A stretch of 42,976 nt of DNA from Gemmatimonadota bacterium (GCA_028877215.1 JAPPFJ010000026.1:1-42976), one strand, 5' to 3'; positions 8,124-16,433 are shown, counted from the stretch's first letter. Notes: generated from the letters alone by a model not told the origin. Made by a program: numbers and translations.

Positions 8124-8288
8124 AGTGTTCTGTCCCAGAAACAGGTTGCCTGAATTCGGCTGTCGAGTCGCCCGGCTGGCAAGGCGCCAGAGCGCAGGCG
8201 ACCTGCGTAAGGTCGGCGATCGAAGGCAACGTAGCAAGACGGGATGAATCGGTGGTCGAATGGTTAGATATTTTTGGGACAGGACACT
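8124..8288. mobile_element. Second inverted-repeat element (possible MITE, single copy here)
   Basis: AGTGTTCTGTCCC (8124-8136) recurs in inverted form as GGGACAGGACACT (8276-8288), 12 of 13 matching, bounding 165 bp without a convincing gene. The right end forms the TAG stop of the LolD-like ATPase gene. No clear target duplication is seen (CC on the left, AA on the right). It is unrelated in sequence to the four GAAGCTG elements. Non-autonomous transposon is the likeliest reading; a chance inverted repeat is the alternative. Confidence 0.5.
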
Positions 8289-8991
8289 AAGGCCCGCTCC
8301 GGGTGACATCCTGTACAAGGCTTCCATCCTTCAGCACCACCAGCCGTTTAGCCCGATCCATGATCATTCGATCATGCGAAGAAAAGAGAAAGGTCATCCC
8401 GCGGCACTCGTTCAATTCCCTCATCAGATCCAGCAGCGCGGCGCCGGTTGCCGAATCCAGATTCGCCGTGGGTTCATCCGCCAGAATCAGGTCAGGCCCC
8501 GAGACCATCGCCCGGGCAACCGCCACGCGTTGCTGCTGCCCGCCCGAGAGCTGAGGAGGGCGCCTGTCCTCCATCCCCTCCAGGCCCACGGTAGACAACA
8601 TCTCCTGCACGCGTTCCCGGCGGACGCGGCGCGAAACGCCCTGCAGCAACATGACGTATTCGATGTTCTCGAGAACAGTGAGTACCGGGATCAAATTGTA
8701 CGCCTGGAAGATGAACCCGATATGGTCCCGGCGGAAATCGGAGAGTGCGCGTCCACCCATCTGGCTGATTGGCGTACCGGCCAGGCTCACCCGGCCGGCG
8801 GAGGGCGTATCCAGTCCGCTCAGGATATTCAGCAACGTGGATTTTCCCGATCCCGACGGTCCCGCAATCGCCGTGAACTCGCCACGGGCAACCTTGAGGT
8901 CCACGGCCTTCAACGCGGATACGTCGACCTCCCCGACGCGGTAGATCTTGCTCAATCCCTCCGCTTCGATCAACACGGAATCTCCACGCAT
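8287..8991 (-). CDS. ABC transporter ATP-binding protein, LolD/MacB type
   Basis: This 234-residue ATPase carries all nucleotide-binding motifs: Walker A GPSGSGKST (44-52), Q-loop FQ (95-96), signature LSGGQ (148-152), Walker B LILADEP (168-174) and the switch His in SSHD (206). The LolD/MacB/FtsE subfamily powers mechanotransmission across the membrane, such as lipoprotein release or efflux, rather than classical import. Two FtsX-like permease genes lie immediately upstream on the same strand (28 bp gap to the nearer), giving the LolCDE-like 2+1 arrangement. The terminal TAG coincides with the edge of the inverted-repeat element, so the last residue or two may not be original. Confidence 0.92.
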   Translation of the reverse strand: MRGDSVLIEAEGLSKIYRVGEVDVSALKAVDLKVARGEFTAIAGPSGSGKSTLLNILSGLDTPSAGRVSLAGTPISQMGGRALSDFRRDHIGFIFQAYNLIPVLTVLENIEYVMLLQGVSRRVRRERVQEMLSTVGLEGMEDRRPPQLSGGQQQRVAVARAMVSGPDLILADEPTANLDSATGAALLDLMRELNECRGMTFLFSSHDRMIMDRAKRLVVLKDGSLVQDVTRSGP

Positions 8992-9019
8992 GCAGCCCTC
9001 CCACGCCCCCGGTTCGCGC

Positions 9020-10246
9020 TCATTCGTACATCTTCATCGCCTGCGCGGGTTTCAGCCGGGCAGCGAAAACAGCAGGATAGATCCCGGCGACCAGCGTAAA
9101 CAGAAATACACACACCGGAAACAGGACGAACTGCTCCAGCCGCAGGACCGGAAAGATCAACTCCCGCAGGGTCACGCCCGCAAACTCGATGCCCGAGTAA
9201 TCGATCCCCTGTACGGAGTAGAGGAACGTCACAGCAAATCCGATACCGCATCCGATCAGGATGCTGAACAATGAGAGCGCGCCGGCCTCGAACAGAATCA
9301 TCATCGCCATGCGCCTTGGACGCGTTCCCACCGCCCGCAGGACGCCGTACTCGAATATCCTTTCGTGCAGCGACATGAACAGGGTGTTGACAATGCCCAG
9401 CGACACCACCGCAAACAGGATCACGCCTACAATCAACGACGAGAACCCTGACATGTCCAGAACCGCGCTGAGCTGGGGCATCAGTTCCCTCCAGCTCCGG
9501 GCTTCGTTTCCGTTCCGTGAAAACCGCGACCGGAAACCGGCGTCCATTGCCTCTGTACCCGAGGAAGATTTGAGATGAAGGGCAATCTCGTGAACCTCAC
9601 CCGGAAGTCCGAGCAGGCGCTGCACGGTCTCGATATGTGCGAAACCCACCCCGCCATCCAGTTCACGGACGCCAAAACGGAATATCCCCCCCACCCGGAA
9701 CATTTCCTGGGCCAATTCTCCGGATTCCGCCTCCGCCGCCGTCACCACGACCCGGTCGCCCGGGCCAATCTCCAGCGCTTCCGCAAGTTTCGACCCCACC
9801 AGGATCTTTCGTCGGTCCTCACGCTCGAGGAACGACCCTTCAACGATGGCCTCGTCGACCATGGAGAACGGCCTTTCGAGGCTGGGGTCGACGCCGTAGA
9901 GCAGCACGGTTCCGGACGTGGCCGGCGAGGCCAGCATACCGGGCGTCTGCACGCGAAGTGTCATGCGTTCCACTTCCGGATCGTTCCTCAGACGCTCCAG
10001 CACGCGGGGCAGCCCCCTCACGACCCGCGCCACGTCGCGGGTACTCCTGAAGCCCTCCGCGTGGACCTGCCCGTGCCCCATGAACGTGTCCGTCGCAATC
10101 CGAACGATCGTGTCGGACATCCCGATCATCAGACCGTCCGTAAAGATCAACGCCGCCAATCCGATTCCGATCGCGAGCCCGGCCAGCAACGTCCGTCGTG
10201 CGTTTCGAAAGGAGTTCATCCAGGCAATTTTAATTAAATACAACAT
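9020..10246 (-). CDS. ABC transporter permease, FtsX/LolCE-like (second)
   Basis: This 408-residue permease has the MacB/LolC layout: one N-terminal transmembrane helix (about 15-40), a long periplasmic domain, then three C-terminal helices (near 290-315, 330-360 and 375-400). The sequence LHERIFEYGVLRAVGTRPRRM after the second helix is the conserved cytoplasmic coupling element that contacts the ATPase. The start is the ATG at 10246; the 32 residues upstream in the open frame are hydrophilic and not family-like. It is a diverged paralogue of the next gene upstream. Together with the ATPase it should form a heteromeric inner-membrane extractor; the cargo is unknown. Confidence 0.88.
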   Translation of the reverse strand: MLYLIKIAWMNSFRNARRTLLAGLAIGIGLAALIFTDGLMIGMSDTIVRIATDTFMGHGQVHAEGFRSTRDVARVVRGLPRVLERLRNDPEVERMTLRVQTPGMLASPATSGTVLLYGVDPSLERPFSMVDEAIVEGSFLEREDRRKILVGSKLAEALEIGPGDRVVVTAAEAESGELAQEMFRVGGIFRFGVRELDGGVGFAHIETVQRLLGLPGEVHEIALHLKSSSGTEAMDAGFRSRFSRNGNEARSWRELMPQLSAVLDMSGFSSLIVGVILFAVVSLGIVNTLFMSLHERIFEYGVLRAVGTRPRRMAMMILFEAGALSLFSILIGCGIGFAVTFLYSVQGIDYSGIEFAGVTLRELIFPVLRLEQFVLFPVCVFLFTLVAGIYPAVFAARLKPAQAMKMYE

Positions 10247-10349
10247 GAAATGTGCTCTCTGCGGATCAATCGGATTGCCCGTACTCATCCCGACCGCGCG
10301 GGTGTTCGAGGCGCTGCGGCGGGTCGAACAGGACGGCTCCAATCACCGC

Positions 10350-11564
10350 TCAATGAGTCCGCATCGCCCGTGCGGGCGCGACCCTGGCCGCGCGCGTCGC
10401 CGGGATCAGACTCACAAGAACGGCGGTGCCGAAGGTCAGCACCGCCGGTATCCAGACCGACCTGAACGAAACCATACTGATCAGCCGATCGAAAACGTAG
10501 CCGCCGTATTCCACGGGCGTCGGATAGACGATGCCGTGTTTCGCCAGAATCGTGTTGCAGATCATACCCAGCCCCCCGCCGATCAGCACGCCGAAAACCG
10601 ACAAGCAGGCGGTCTCGCCCAGGATCAGGAGAAACACGGCAGCCGGTCGCGTACCCAGCGCCCGAAGCACGCCAAATTCCCGTGTGCGCTCCATAATAGC
10701 CATCAGTACTGTATTCAGCACACCGATCGCCACGATCAGATTGATGATACCCAGCGAGATCCACATTCCCTGGACGTCAGCCTGCATGGCCCGATAGAAC
10801 GCCCTCTCTACCACCTGCCACGGCGAGACCGCGACCGGGCCGCCGGCCAGGAGACTCTTCAGTTTACTGGCAGTGCGCACCGACGCCGAAGGGTCCTCGA
10901 GCACAACTGCCATTTCGTGGACCCGGTGACCCAGCTCCAGGAAACTCTGCGCCTCCTTCAGGTGCATATAACAGGCCACGCGCTGGTACGGATCCTTGCC
11001 GTCGCCCACAATTCCCACAACGCGGTAGACGTCGTTGGCAATGGATCCGTCCGCTGCCTGCCCGATCAATATGACCTCATCGTCCGTGGTCGCGCCTAAC
11101 GACTCGGCCAGTCCAAAACCCAGCATGACCTCCGGCTCGGAACGCATGGTCAGAAACCGACCCGCGCTCACGTTTAATTTGAGACGAGTCGTCCGCGCTT
11201 CCCGGCCGGGCAAAACACCCACAATCCGCGCGCCCGTGGTCTTGTTGTCCACCGCGGCCAGTACCGGAGAATACACCCGGGGCGTCCATGCCTCGACAAC
11301 GTCCAACGACTCGACGGTCTCCCCCAACCGAACGGGATCGTCGATGGTATTGTAAAGCGTGGGTTTGTCAAGATACCCTTTCCCGTGAATCTGTACGTGG
11401 CCCGTCCGGTTCCTGGTAAACGCCTCGATCAACCCCAGATAGGTGCCATCCGAAATCCCGATGGATAGTGAACAAAGCGCAAAACCCCCCGCCATCGCCG
11501 CCAGGGTCAAGACCGACCGCCGCCGCTGGCGAAAGCAATTCCGAAACGCGATTTTGAGCACCAT
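10350..11564 (-). CDS. ABC transporter permease, FtsX/LolCE-like (first)
   Basis: This 404-residue protein repeats the 1+3 transmembrane layout: an N-terminal helix after FRNCFRQRRRS, a periplasmic domain, and three C-terminal helices. The coupling segment IMERTREFGVLRALGTRPA is nearly the same as in its partner. The ATG at 11564 fits the usual N-terminus. The gap to the second permease is about 100 bp. It is preceded by an array of 8-bp repeats that separates it from the LolA-like gene. Family knowledge places such pairs in LolCDE- or MacB-type systems; the presence of a LolA-like neighbour favours a lipid or lipoprotein trafficking role. Confidence 0.88.
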   Translation of the reverse strand: MVLKIAFRNCFRQRRRSVLTLAAMAGGFALCSLSIGISDGTYLGLIEAFTRNRTGHVQIHGKGYLDKPTLYNTIDDPVRLGETVESLDVVEAWTPRVYSPVLAAVDNKTTGARIVGVLPGREARTTRLKLNVSAGRFLTMRSEPEVMLGFGLAESLGATTDDEVILIGQAADGSIANDVYRVVGIVGDGKDPYQRVACYMHLKEAQSFLELGHRVHEMAVVLEDPSASVRTASKLKSLLAGGPVAVSPWQVVERAFYRAMQADVQGMWISLGIINLIVAIGVLNTVLMAIMERTREFGVLRALGTRPAAVFLLILGETACLSVFGVLIGGGLGMICNTILAKHGIVYPTPVEYGGYVFDRLISMVSFRSVWIPAVLTFGTAVLVSLIPATRAARVAPARAMRTH

Positions 11565-11585
11565 AAACGAGACTGAGAAAGGCGT

Positions 11586-11674
11586 GAAACTACGAGAATA
11601 CGAGACTACGAGATTGCGAAACTACGAGAATGCGAGAGAACGAAACTACGAAAGGCGCGAAACTGCGAGAGGAC
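11586..11674. repeat. Degenerate 8-bp tandem array
   Basis: The plus strand reads as about 11 consecutive octamers of the form GARANTRC (GAAACTAC, GAGAATAC, GAGACTAC, GAGATTGC and so on), with one slip near 11650-11658. It fills most of the spacer between the LolA-like gene and the first permease. The minus-strand transcript would be pyrimidine-rich and unstructured. I see no open frame that continues from either neighbour. Confidence 0.75.
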
Positions 11675-11694
11675 GAAGGTCCGCTGCTTTCCGT

Positions 11695-12447
11695 TCATCG
11701 TCGGCGCCGCAGATTCCGATGGGTAAACGTGTCCTCCGGCACGCCCCTGTCGAATTGTGCATCAAGGTATCGTATTACCGTTCGGTGCCCCTGTTTCTTC
11801 AAGGGCTTCATTTCCAAAACCGCAGGCAGGGTACGCCCTCCGAAATCCGTGGCATCTGAAAACGTCATCTCCCGCATCGGTTCGCCGCGCTCGTCGAAAT
11901 ACACGTACGACAGCGGTATCAGATCGGACTTCCGTATCGTGAGTACGATCTTGCCCCAAACCGAGGGTGTTTCATCCCTTGGAATCAGCACGATTTCGTA
12001 AACCGAGTCGCTTCCGGCCGTCCCGAAGGCGGGCCGATAGTCCACCGCCAGCGAACTCTCCTTTACCAGGTCGTCATTCGTAAAATCCGAACCCATCCAG
12101 GATCCCATCATCATCGACGGCGGGACCTTGATCACTTTATCGACTCTGGGAAAATAATTCCACATCTGTGTGCCCACGCGTAACGTCGCGGTACCCGCTT
12201 CTTTCTTCGGCGCCAGAATCGTGACGAAGGTCTTGCGCATCCCTTCGGTCCACATCTTCATACGAAGCGTCCGCCGCCAGTGGGGTGTCCGGATTTCCAT
12301 TTCCAGTTCCGTGAAGCTGGTTTCGCTGCGGTACAACCGGTCCATGCGGTCCACGAGTACCTCAATATCCCGGATCTCGGCCGCAACACCGGCGCCGGCG
12401 CTCCCCAGAACCAGCCAGGACAGTACGATTGTACGCGCTGTCAGCAT
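11695..12447 (-). CDS. Outer-membrane lipoprotein-sorting protein (LolA-like)
   Basis: This 250-residue secreted protein has a signal peptide (about 1-23, ending GVAA) and then the LolA-like half-barrel fold of the 'outer membrane lipoprotein-sorting protein' family. The diagnostic block is MWNYFPRVDKVIKVPPSMMMGSW followed by MGSDFTNDDL (roughly 113-146). Family members are periplasmic carriers with a hydrophobic cavity for acyl chains. It lies 130 bp upstream of two permeases and a LolD-like ATPase. It is not a canonical LolA, so the cargo may be a lipid other than lipoproteins. The C-terminus (RNLRRRR) is unusually basic. Confidence 0.85.
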   Translation of the reverse strand: MLTARTIVLSWLVLGSAGAGVAAEIRDIEVLVDRMDRLYRSETSFTELEMEIRTPHWRRTLRMKMWTEGMRKTFVTILAPKKEAGTATLRVGTQMWNYFPRVDKVIKVPPSMMMGSWMGSDFTNDDLVKESSLAVDYRPAFGTAGSDSVYEIVLIPRDETPSVWGKIVLTIRKSDLIPLSYVYFDERGEPMREMTFSDATDFGGRTLPAVLEMKPLKKQGHRTVIRYLDAQFDRGVPEDTFTHRNLRRRR

Positions 12448-12513
12448 CAGGTGCTTCCTTCCAATTCGGCGCCCGCCGCCCTGTCGTCCGCCCCGCCCCC
12501 TACCGGTGAAGCG

Positions 12514-13269
12514 CTATCGCTTCCAGAATGGACTCGCAACGTCCGAGAACCTGACCCGCCCGAAATCGTCCGGCGCATGGAACTGCGGCTCCGGCGTCCG
12601 GCTGGCGGACCACTGGCTGAACTGTGCGTTGGTCCTGCCGCCCAGCCGGTTCAGGTTCAGGTGCCAGACGTCGCCTGGCGCCGGCGGCGTGTTCTTCGCA
12701 ACGCCGGCGAAGTTCTCAAACGGTATGGCAGCCTCGAGGACCCAGTACGAGTCACTATCCTCGTCGTCGTTCAGCGTACCGGAGACAAACGTTGAAACCT
12801 GAAGGCCTTGCGCCCGCCACCCCGTATCGTCGACCACACCGGCGCCCCTGGGATTGAACCTGTCCAGGAAGATGCTCAGGACATTCATCTCTATATTGAA
12901 ATAGACGTGCGGCCGGTCCGGATCCGGGGCGGTAAACACCTCCACGCAGTCGTCATCGTACACTTCGCTGTTGCGCTCGGTGTGGTCCGCCCATATATGG
13001 GCGTCTTCACAGATATACGAAACGTACAGACTGGTATCGTCCCAGAGCATTTTAGCCACCGTCTGCTCCCGCTTTCCGTCGCTGTACCACGGGAAGACGA
13101 ACGCGCCCACGTCGGGTGCGGCCACCCACGCCGGTTCGTCCAGCCGTCCGTCTACCGTTATCGGAGTTCCCGCGCGATAGATCGTATAGCTCGGCCGACC
13201 TTCGGCATGCGCCGAATTCACCGTCACAAGGATCGCCATGAATACAAGAAACACCAGCAGCAGTTCCAT
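12514..13269 (-). CDS. Secreted carbohydrate-binding family 9-like protein
   Basis: This 251-residue protein has a signal peptide (about 1-22, NSAHA) and then a single CBM9-like beta-sandwich. Typical features are the start VDGRLDEPAW (near 39-48), the central DDTSLYVSYICED and YDDDCVEVFTAPD segments, and the end WHLNLNRL. Homologues bind sugars or act as stand-alone exported proteins. It is sited between a TIM-barrel sugar isomerase-like gene and the LolA-like gene on the same strand with short gaps, so co-transcription is likely. No catalytic domain is attached. It could instead bind a polyol or a lipid headgroup. Confidence 0.82.
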   Translation of the reverse strand: MELLLVFLVFMAILVTVNSAHAEGRPSYTIYRAGTPITVDGRLDEPAWVAAPDVGAFVFPWYSDGKREQTVAKMLWDDTSLYVSYICEDAHIWADHTERNSEVYDDDCVEVFTAPDPDRPHVYFNIEMNVLSIFLDRFNPRGAGVVDDTGWRAQGLQVSTFVSGTLNDDEDSDSYWVLEAAIPFENFAGVAKNTPPAPGDVWHLNLNRLGGRTNAQFSQWSASRTPEPQFHAPDDFGRVRFSDVASPFWKR

Positions 13270-13299
13270 TGTCCGACCTCCCGTTCCACAGGTTGATGG

Positions 13300-14076
13300 T
13301 CAATAAGCTGTCTCACACAACCCGCGCAGGAACCCGGCATCCGCAATCAGCGCGGCCCCAGGATCGTCATCCCTGACGAATTCGACTTCAAGATATCCGT
13401 CGAAACCCGCAGCGGAGAGCTCCCTGACGACCTCACGGTAGTCCACGTAACCCTCTGATATCAGGCTGCGTGCGTTTCGCCCCTCAGAAGCATAATTCTG
13501 CGCGTGTACGGTTGCCACGTGCGGGGCCACCTGCCGCGCCACCGCAATGACCCGGCGGGCGTTGTCCGTGTACATCGGCTGGAAATTCAGCAGGAAATTA
13601 TGCCGGGCCACGCCCTCCACCAGGCGCAGACTGCCGTCGGCCGTGTCTGACAGATATCCCAGGTGCATCTCCAGAACCAGGCTCATGCCCCGGTCACCGG
13701 CGCGGTCGGCAAACCGGCGGAATCCCGAGACCGCGTTCCGCCAGTCCTCGTCCGTCGCCTCATCCGAACCGCAGGACCCTGCCCACACCCGGATCCTGTC
13801 CGCACCCAGATCCGATGCGGTATCCAGCCCTTCCGCCATCTCCCTTTCAAATCCCGCCGAGACAGGATTGATGTACGATCCGTACTGCGATACCTCCAGC
13901 CCTCGTTCCCGAATGGACCGGGCGATCCGCCGGTTTTCCTCCGCGTTATACGAAGCGGGCATATGGTGGGGTTTTCCCCACGGCTCGACACCGTCGAAAC
14001 CGGCCTGGACCGCAAGGTCCAGGACGTCCTCGAACGGCCGGTCCTTAAAGGCAATCGTGCACAGTGCTGTCTTCAT
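13300..14076 (-). CDS. Sugar phosphate isomerase/epimerase-like TIM barrel
   Basis: This 258-residue protein belongs to the xylose-isomerase-like/AP endonuclease 2 TIM-barrel superfamily. Recognisable strands are GFDGVEPWG, ADRIRVWAGS, LVLEMHLGYL (Glu/His metal ligands) and GYLEVEFVRDDDP at the C-terminal end. Members isomerise or epimerise free or phosphorylated sugars and inositols with a divalent metal. The start is the ATG at 14076 with GAGGAGG just upstream; an upstream extension is not supported. It heads the minus-strand series and has a promoter about 245 bp upstream. Confidence 0.87.
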   Translation of the reverse strand: MKTALCTIAFKDRPFEDVLDLAVQAGFDGVEPWGKPHHMPASYNAEENRRIARSIRERGLEVSQYGSYINPVSAGFEREMAEGLDTASDLGADRIRVWAGSCGSDEATDEDWRNAVSGFRRFADRAGDRGMSLVLEMHLGYLSDTADGSLRLVEGVARHNFLLNFQPMYTDNARRVIAVARQVAPHVATVHAQNYASEGRNARSLISEGYVDYREVVRELSAAGFDGYLEVEFVRDDDPGAALIADAGFLRGLCETAY

Positions 14077-14170
14077 TGTACAGCCTCCTCGACAATCGGA
14101 CCATAATACCCCGACCACAACCCGATGTCAATCCGAATGACGGCGTCTTGATGCCATTCGATCCACCGGC

Positions 14171-14194
14171 CGGCCAAAAAGAAACAGGGAATTC
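14171..14194 (+). repeat. Short dispersed repeat, copy A
   Basis: This 24-base segment starts CGGCCAAAAA and ends ACAGGGAATTC. It matches 21 of 24 bases with the segment at 20533-20556, also intergenic. Function is unknown. Confidence 0.55.
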
Positions 14195-14220
14195 TTCGCC
14201 GGCGTGAATAAACGATCCGG

Positions 14221-14249
14221 TTGACATGACCCCCGACCTTTTTTACTTT
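14221..14249 (+). promoter_or_regulatory. Possible plus-strand promoter
   Basis: TTGACA (14221-14226), 17 bp, then TACTTT (14244-14249). The -35 is perfect and the -10 poor. It would drive the TIM-barrel gene at 14659 with a leader of about 400 nt, which is long. Confidence 0.35.
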
Positions 14250-14319
14250 AGCCAGACGCGGTGGAATCCGGTTTCCGGACCCGATCCGCCCTCGTCTTCG
14301 TGAAGGATTTGGCAGTTTC

Positions 14320-14347
14320 AGTATTCTGATCAACTCGAACCTGTCAA
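14320..14347 (-). promoter_or_regulatory. Possible promoter of the minus-strand TIM-barrel/CBM9/Lol-like series
   Basis: On the minus strand TTGACA (14342-14347) is followed after 16 bp by AATACT (14320-14325). The leader before the TIM-barrel start would be about 240 nt. Confidence 0.42.
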
Positions 14348-14490
14348 AATTCTCTTCTGCGAATTATCCTGGACTACAGTGATGTGAGGTGCGAATACTC
14401 ATCCCGTGAACGGCTGGAAGACTACGAAAGACGTCGATATTTCACGCGGACTTCCGGCGTTTCTTCACCCACCGACTGGTTTCCAAACCT

Positions 14491-14580
14491 CTTGTGCCTT
14501 CTGTGCTTTTAGTGGCTATTGTCACTCTTTACCCGTTTGCCGAAAAACATTGGCCACAGAAGGCACAAAAACACAAAAGG
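14491..14580. repeat. Imperfect inverted repeat of TTGTGCCTT-type blocks
   Basis: TGTGCCTTCTGTG near 14493 recurs in inverted form within GCCACAGAAGGCACA (14553-14567), extended by looser TTTGTGTTTTTGTG similarity. The arms enclose about 35 bp. It lies in noncoding DNA just before a TIM-barrel gene and may be a hairpin or remnant of a repeat family. Confidence 0.5.
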
Positions 14581-14658
14581 ACACAACAGTCCAAAGACGT
14601 CTTCGTTCCAGGACAGCAGTTTGATCACCGGGATCTATCGATATCGGGAAGGAAGTAA

Positions 14659-15498
14659 ATGGACCGTTTCAAATTCGGAATTCTGGAAGACGTCATTCAG
14701 TCGGACTGGGTGAATGTGTTCCCCAGAGCGAAGGCGCTCGGTTACGACGGCGTTGAACTGGGCGTCAGGGCAAACACGTATCGCGCCTCCGACCTCTGGA
14801 GCGACGAGACGATCGAAACCCTGGGAGAACGCGCTGAATCGGCGGGTATTCCCGTCTTCTCCGTGTGTCTGCACACGTTCTGGCGTTATACCTTTGCCGA
14901 CCCGGACGTGGCGAACCGATTCATGGCCAAACAGATCGTGTTCCAGGCCATTCATGCCTGTAACGTCCTGGGCATCGGGACCATACTCATCCCGGTCACG
15001 AATCCGCTGGGATTGCCCCCGTGCGAGGCCGCCCATCGCTGGGCATACGAAACCCGCGCCGTTGCTTCACAGGCGGCCGGCCAGGGCATCCGCATCGGCC
15101 TGGAGAACGTGGGGCGCAGCCACGTCGTGACCGGTGAGCAAATGATGGAACTGATCGAAGCGGTGGACAATCCGTACGTTGGCGCCTACTTCGACGTTGG
15201 CAACGCGCAGATGCTGGGCAGCAATTCGGTCGCCGATATCCACTGCCTGGCGGACCGGATCGTACAGGTCCACATAAAAGACCCGCGAACAGACCGGACG
15301 CCATGTTACGTCGGGGAGGGTGAAATCGACCTTGAAGGCTGCCTGAAGGCGCTGGTTGACGTAGAATATGCGGGTCCGCTCGTGTTCGAGACGCCACCTA
15401 TGGAAGACGCGCTTTCAACGGCGGAACGCAACCTGAGAACCCTGAAATCCCTCGTCGAATCGGTCGTCGTCGAGTCAGGCGGAAGTGCGGATTCCTGA
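14659..15498 (+). CDS. Sugar phosphate isomerase/epimerase-like TIM barrel
   Basis: This 279-residue protein is a second xylose-isomerase-like TIM barrel, only distantly related to its divergent neighbour. Landmarks are GYDGVELGVR (strand 1 end), GTILIPVTNP, GLENVGRSH (metal-binding Glu), GAYFDVGNAQ (Asp), IVQVHIKDP (His/Asp) and the final GPLVFETPP (Glu). These are the usual positions of the E-D-H-E metal site of sugar epimerases. The ATG follows GGAAGGAAG closely. No partner gene lies downstream on this strand; the next gene (coaX) converges on it. The substrate cannot be told. Confidence 0.88.
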   Translation: MDRFKFGILEDVIQSDWVNVFPRAKALGYDGVELGVRANTYRASDLWSDETIETLGERAESAGIPVFSVCLHTFWRYTFADPDVANRFMAKQIVFQAIHACNVLGIGTILIPVTNPLGLPPCEAAHRWAYETRAVASQAAGQGIRIGLENVGRSHVVTGEQMMELIEAVDNPYVGAYFDVGNAQMLGSNSVADIHCLADRIVQVHIKDPRTDRTPCYVGEGEIDLEGCLKALVDVEYAGPLVFETPPMEDALSTAERNLRTLKSLVESVVVESGGSADS

Positions 15499-15602
15499 AA
15501 GGCGACACTGGAAGCGAATCCCGATCTTTCAGAATGAGAATCCCGTTTCGAGCGTCTTGGCCAGCGGGATATTCTTTGTTTGTTCCAGCCGCCATCCAGC
15601 GT

Positions 15603-16370
15603 TCATCGACGGCGCTTACGGTAGGCGTATGCCAGTCCGCGCAGCACCAGGTCGGGTTCGGAATGGTGCGGCGATTTGAGATAGGGTGAAAGGACCGGTG
15701 CGTCTCCGCCTGTGAGTACGACCCTCGGCGCTCCGTCCGTTGCATCGATCAGCTCTTCGACCACGCGATCCACAGCTCCGGCCGCGCCGAACACGACCCC
15801 CGCACGTATACACTCCGGCGTGTCGCGCCCCACCGCCGACGCGGGCGCTTCGAGTCTGACTTCCGGCAGCAGACTGGTTTCCGACGCGAGTACTCTCGTC
15901 ATGGCCTTCAGCCCCGGCGAGATCGTGCCGCCCATAAAACAACCTGCGGCGGAAACCAGGTCGACGGTTAGGGCTGTGCCGACGTCAACCACGATGACGG
16001 AACCGCCGACCTGCCTGAACGCGGATCCGGCAGCCAGAAGCCGGTCAACGCCAACCGCCTCGGGCTTCTCGACGGCGACGTCGATCCCGGGATCGGTCCG
16101 GGGATCGGCCTCGATGAGATCACACCCCGCCAGCGACCGGACGGCCCTGCCCATCACATCCGCCATATTCCTCACCACCGAAGACGCAATGGCCCCGTCC
16201 AGCGCACGAACCGCTATGCCCGCACCTTCCAGCACGTCGCCAAGGCGCGTTGAGTACCCGTCGCTGTCAATCCGCGCGTCCGTGTCCATGCGCCAGCGAG
16301 TCCGCATGACCTCGCCGTCAAACACGGCGCAGCCGATACTGGAATTCCCGATGTCAATTGCAATAAACAT
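15603..16370 (-). CDS. coaX: Type III pantothenate kinase
   Basis: This 255-residue ASKHA-fold kinase phosphorylates pantothenate, the first step of CoA synthesis. The ATP-binding motif is IDIGNSS (5-11) with catalytic Asp6. Further family motifs are GVDR (107-110, normally GADR), VVDVGTALTVD (127-137) and GGTISPGL (147-154). Type III enzymes require a monovalent cation and are not feedback-inhibited by CoA. It is the last gene of a minus-strand series uvrB-nadC-birA-coaX, 63 bp after birA; birA and coaX are often adjacent in bacteria. Length and motifs are normal. Confidence 0.95.
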   Translation of the reverse strand: MFIAIDIGNSSIGCAVFDGEVMRTRWRMDTDARIDSDGYSTRLGDVLEGAGIAVRALDGAIASSVVRNMADVMGRAVRSLAGCDLIEADPRTDPGIDVAVEKPEAVGVDRLLAAGSAFRQVGGSVIVVDVGTALTVDLVSAAGCFMGGTISPGLKAMTRVLASETSLLPEVRLEAPASAVGRDTPECIRAGVVFGAAGAVDRVVEELIDATDGAPRVVLTGGDAPVLSPYLKSPHHSEPDLVLRGLAYAYRKRRR

Positions 16371-16433
16371 TCAGGTTTGGCGTGCTGTCCGTAAAACTTG
16401 AACGATTGATTAAGGTCCCGTCGTGAAGGACCT

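Larger units (their letters stand above)
14077..14658. other. Long intergenic region between divergent TIM-barrel genes
   Basis: This 582 bp spacer contains no gene that I can support. It holds one copy of a short dispersed repeat (14171), promoter-like sequences in both directions (14221 plus, 14320 minus) and an imperfect inverted repeat rich in TTGTGCCTT-like blocks (14491-14580). A good ribosome-binding site (GGAAGGAAG) precedes the plus-strand gene. Confidence 0.7.

Noticed and set aside
8097..8327. 77-residue N-terminal extension of the outer-membrane barrel protein
   Set aside because: The extension is encoded by an inverted-repeat element and precedes a good signal peptide, so it is unlikely to be native.
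11586..11674. CRISPR array
   Set aside because: The period is 8 bp with no spacers or leader, and no cas genes are near.
15499..15602. Minus-strand frame reading TKNIPLAKTLETGF after coaX, and a loose ATCCCG/CGGGAT stem
   Set aside because: Too short to support a gene remnant, and the 6-bp stem with a loop of about 20 bases is weak for a terminator.
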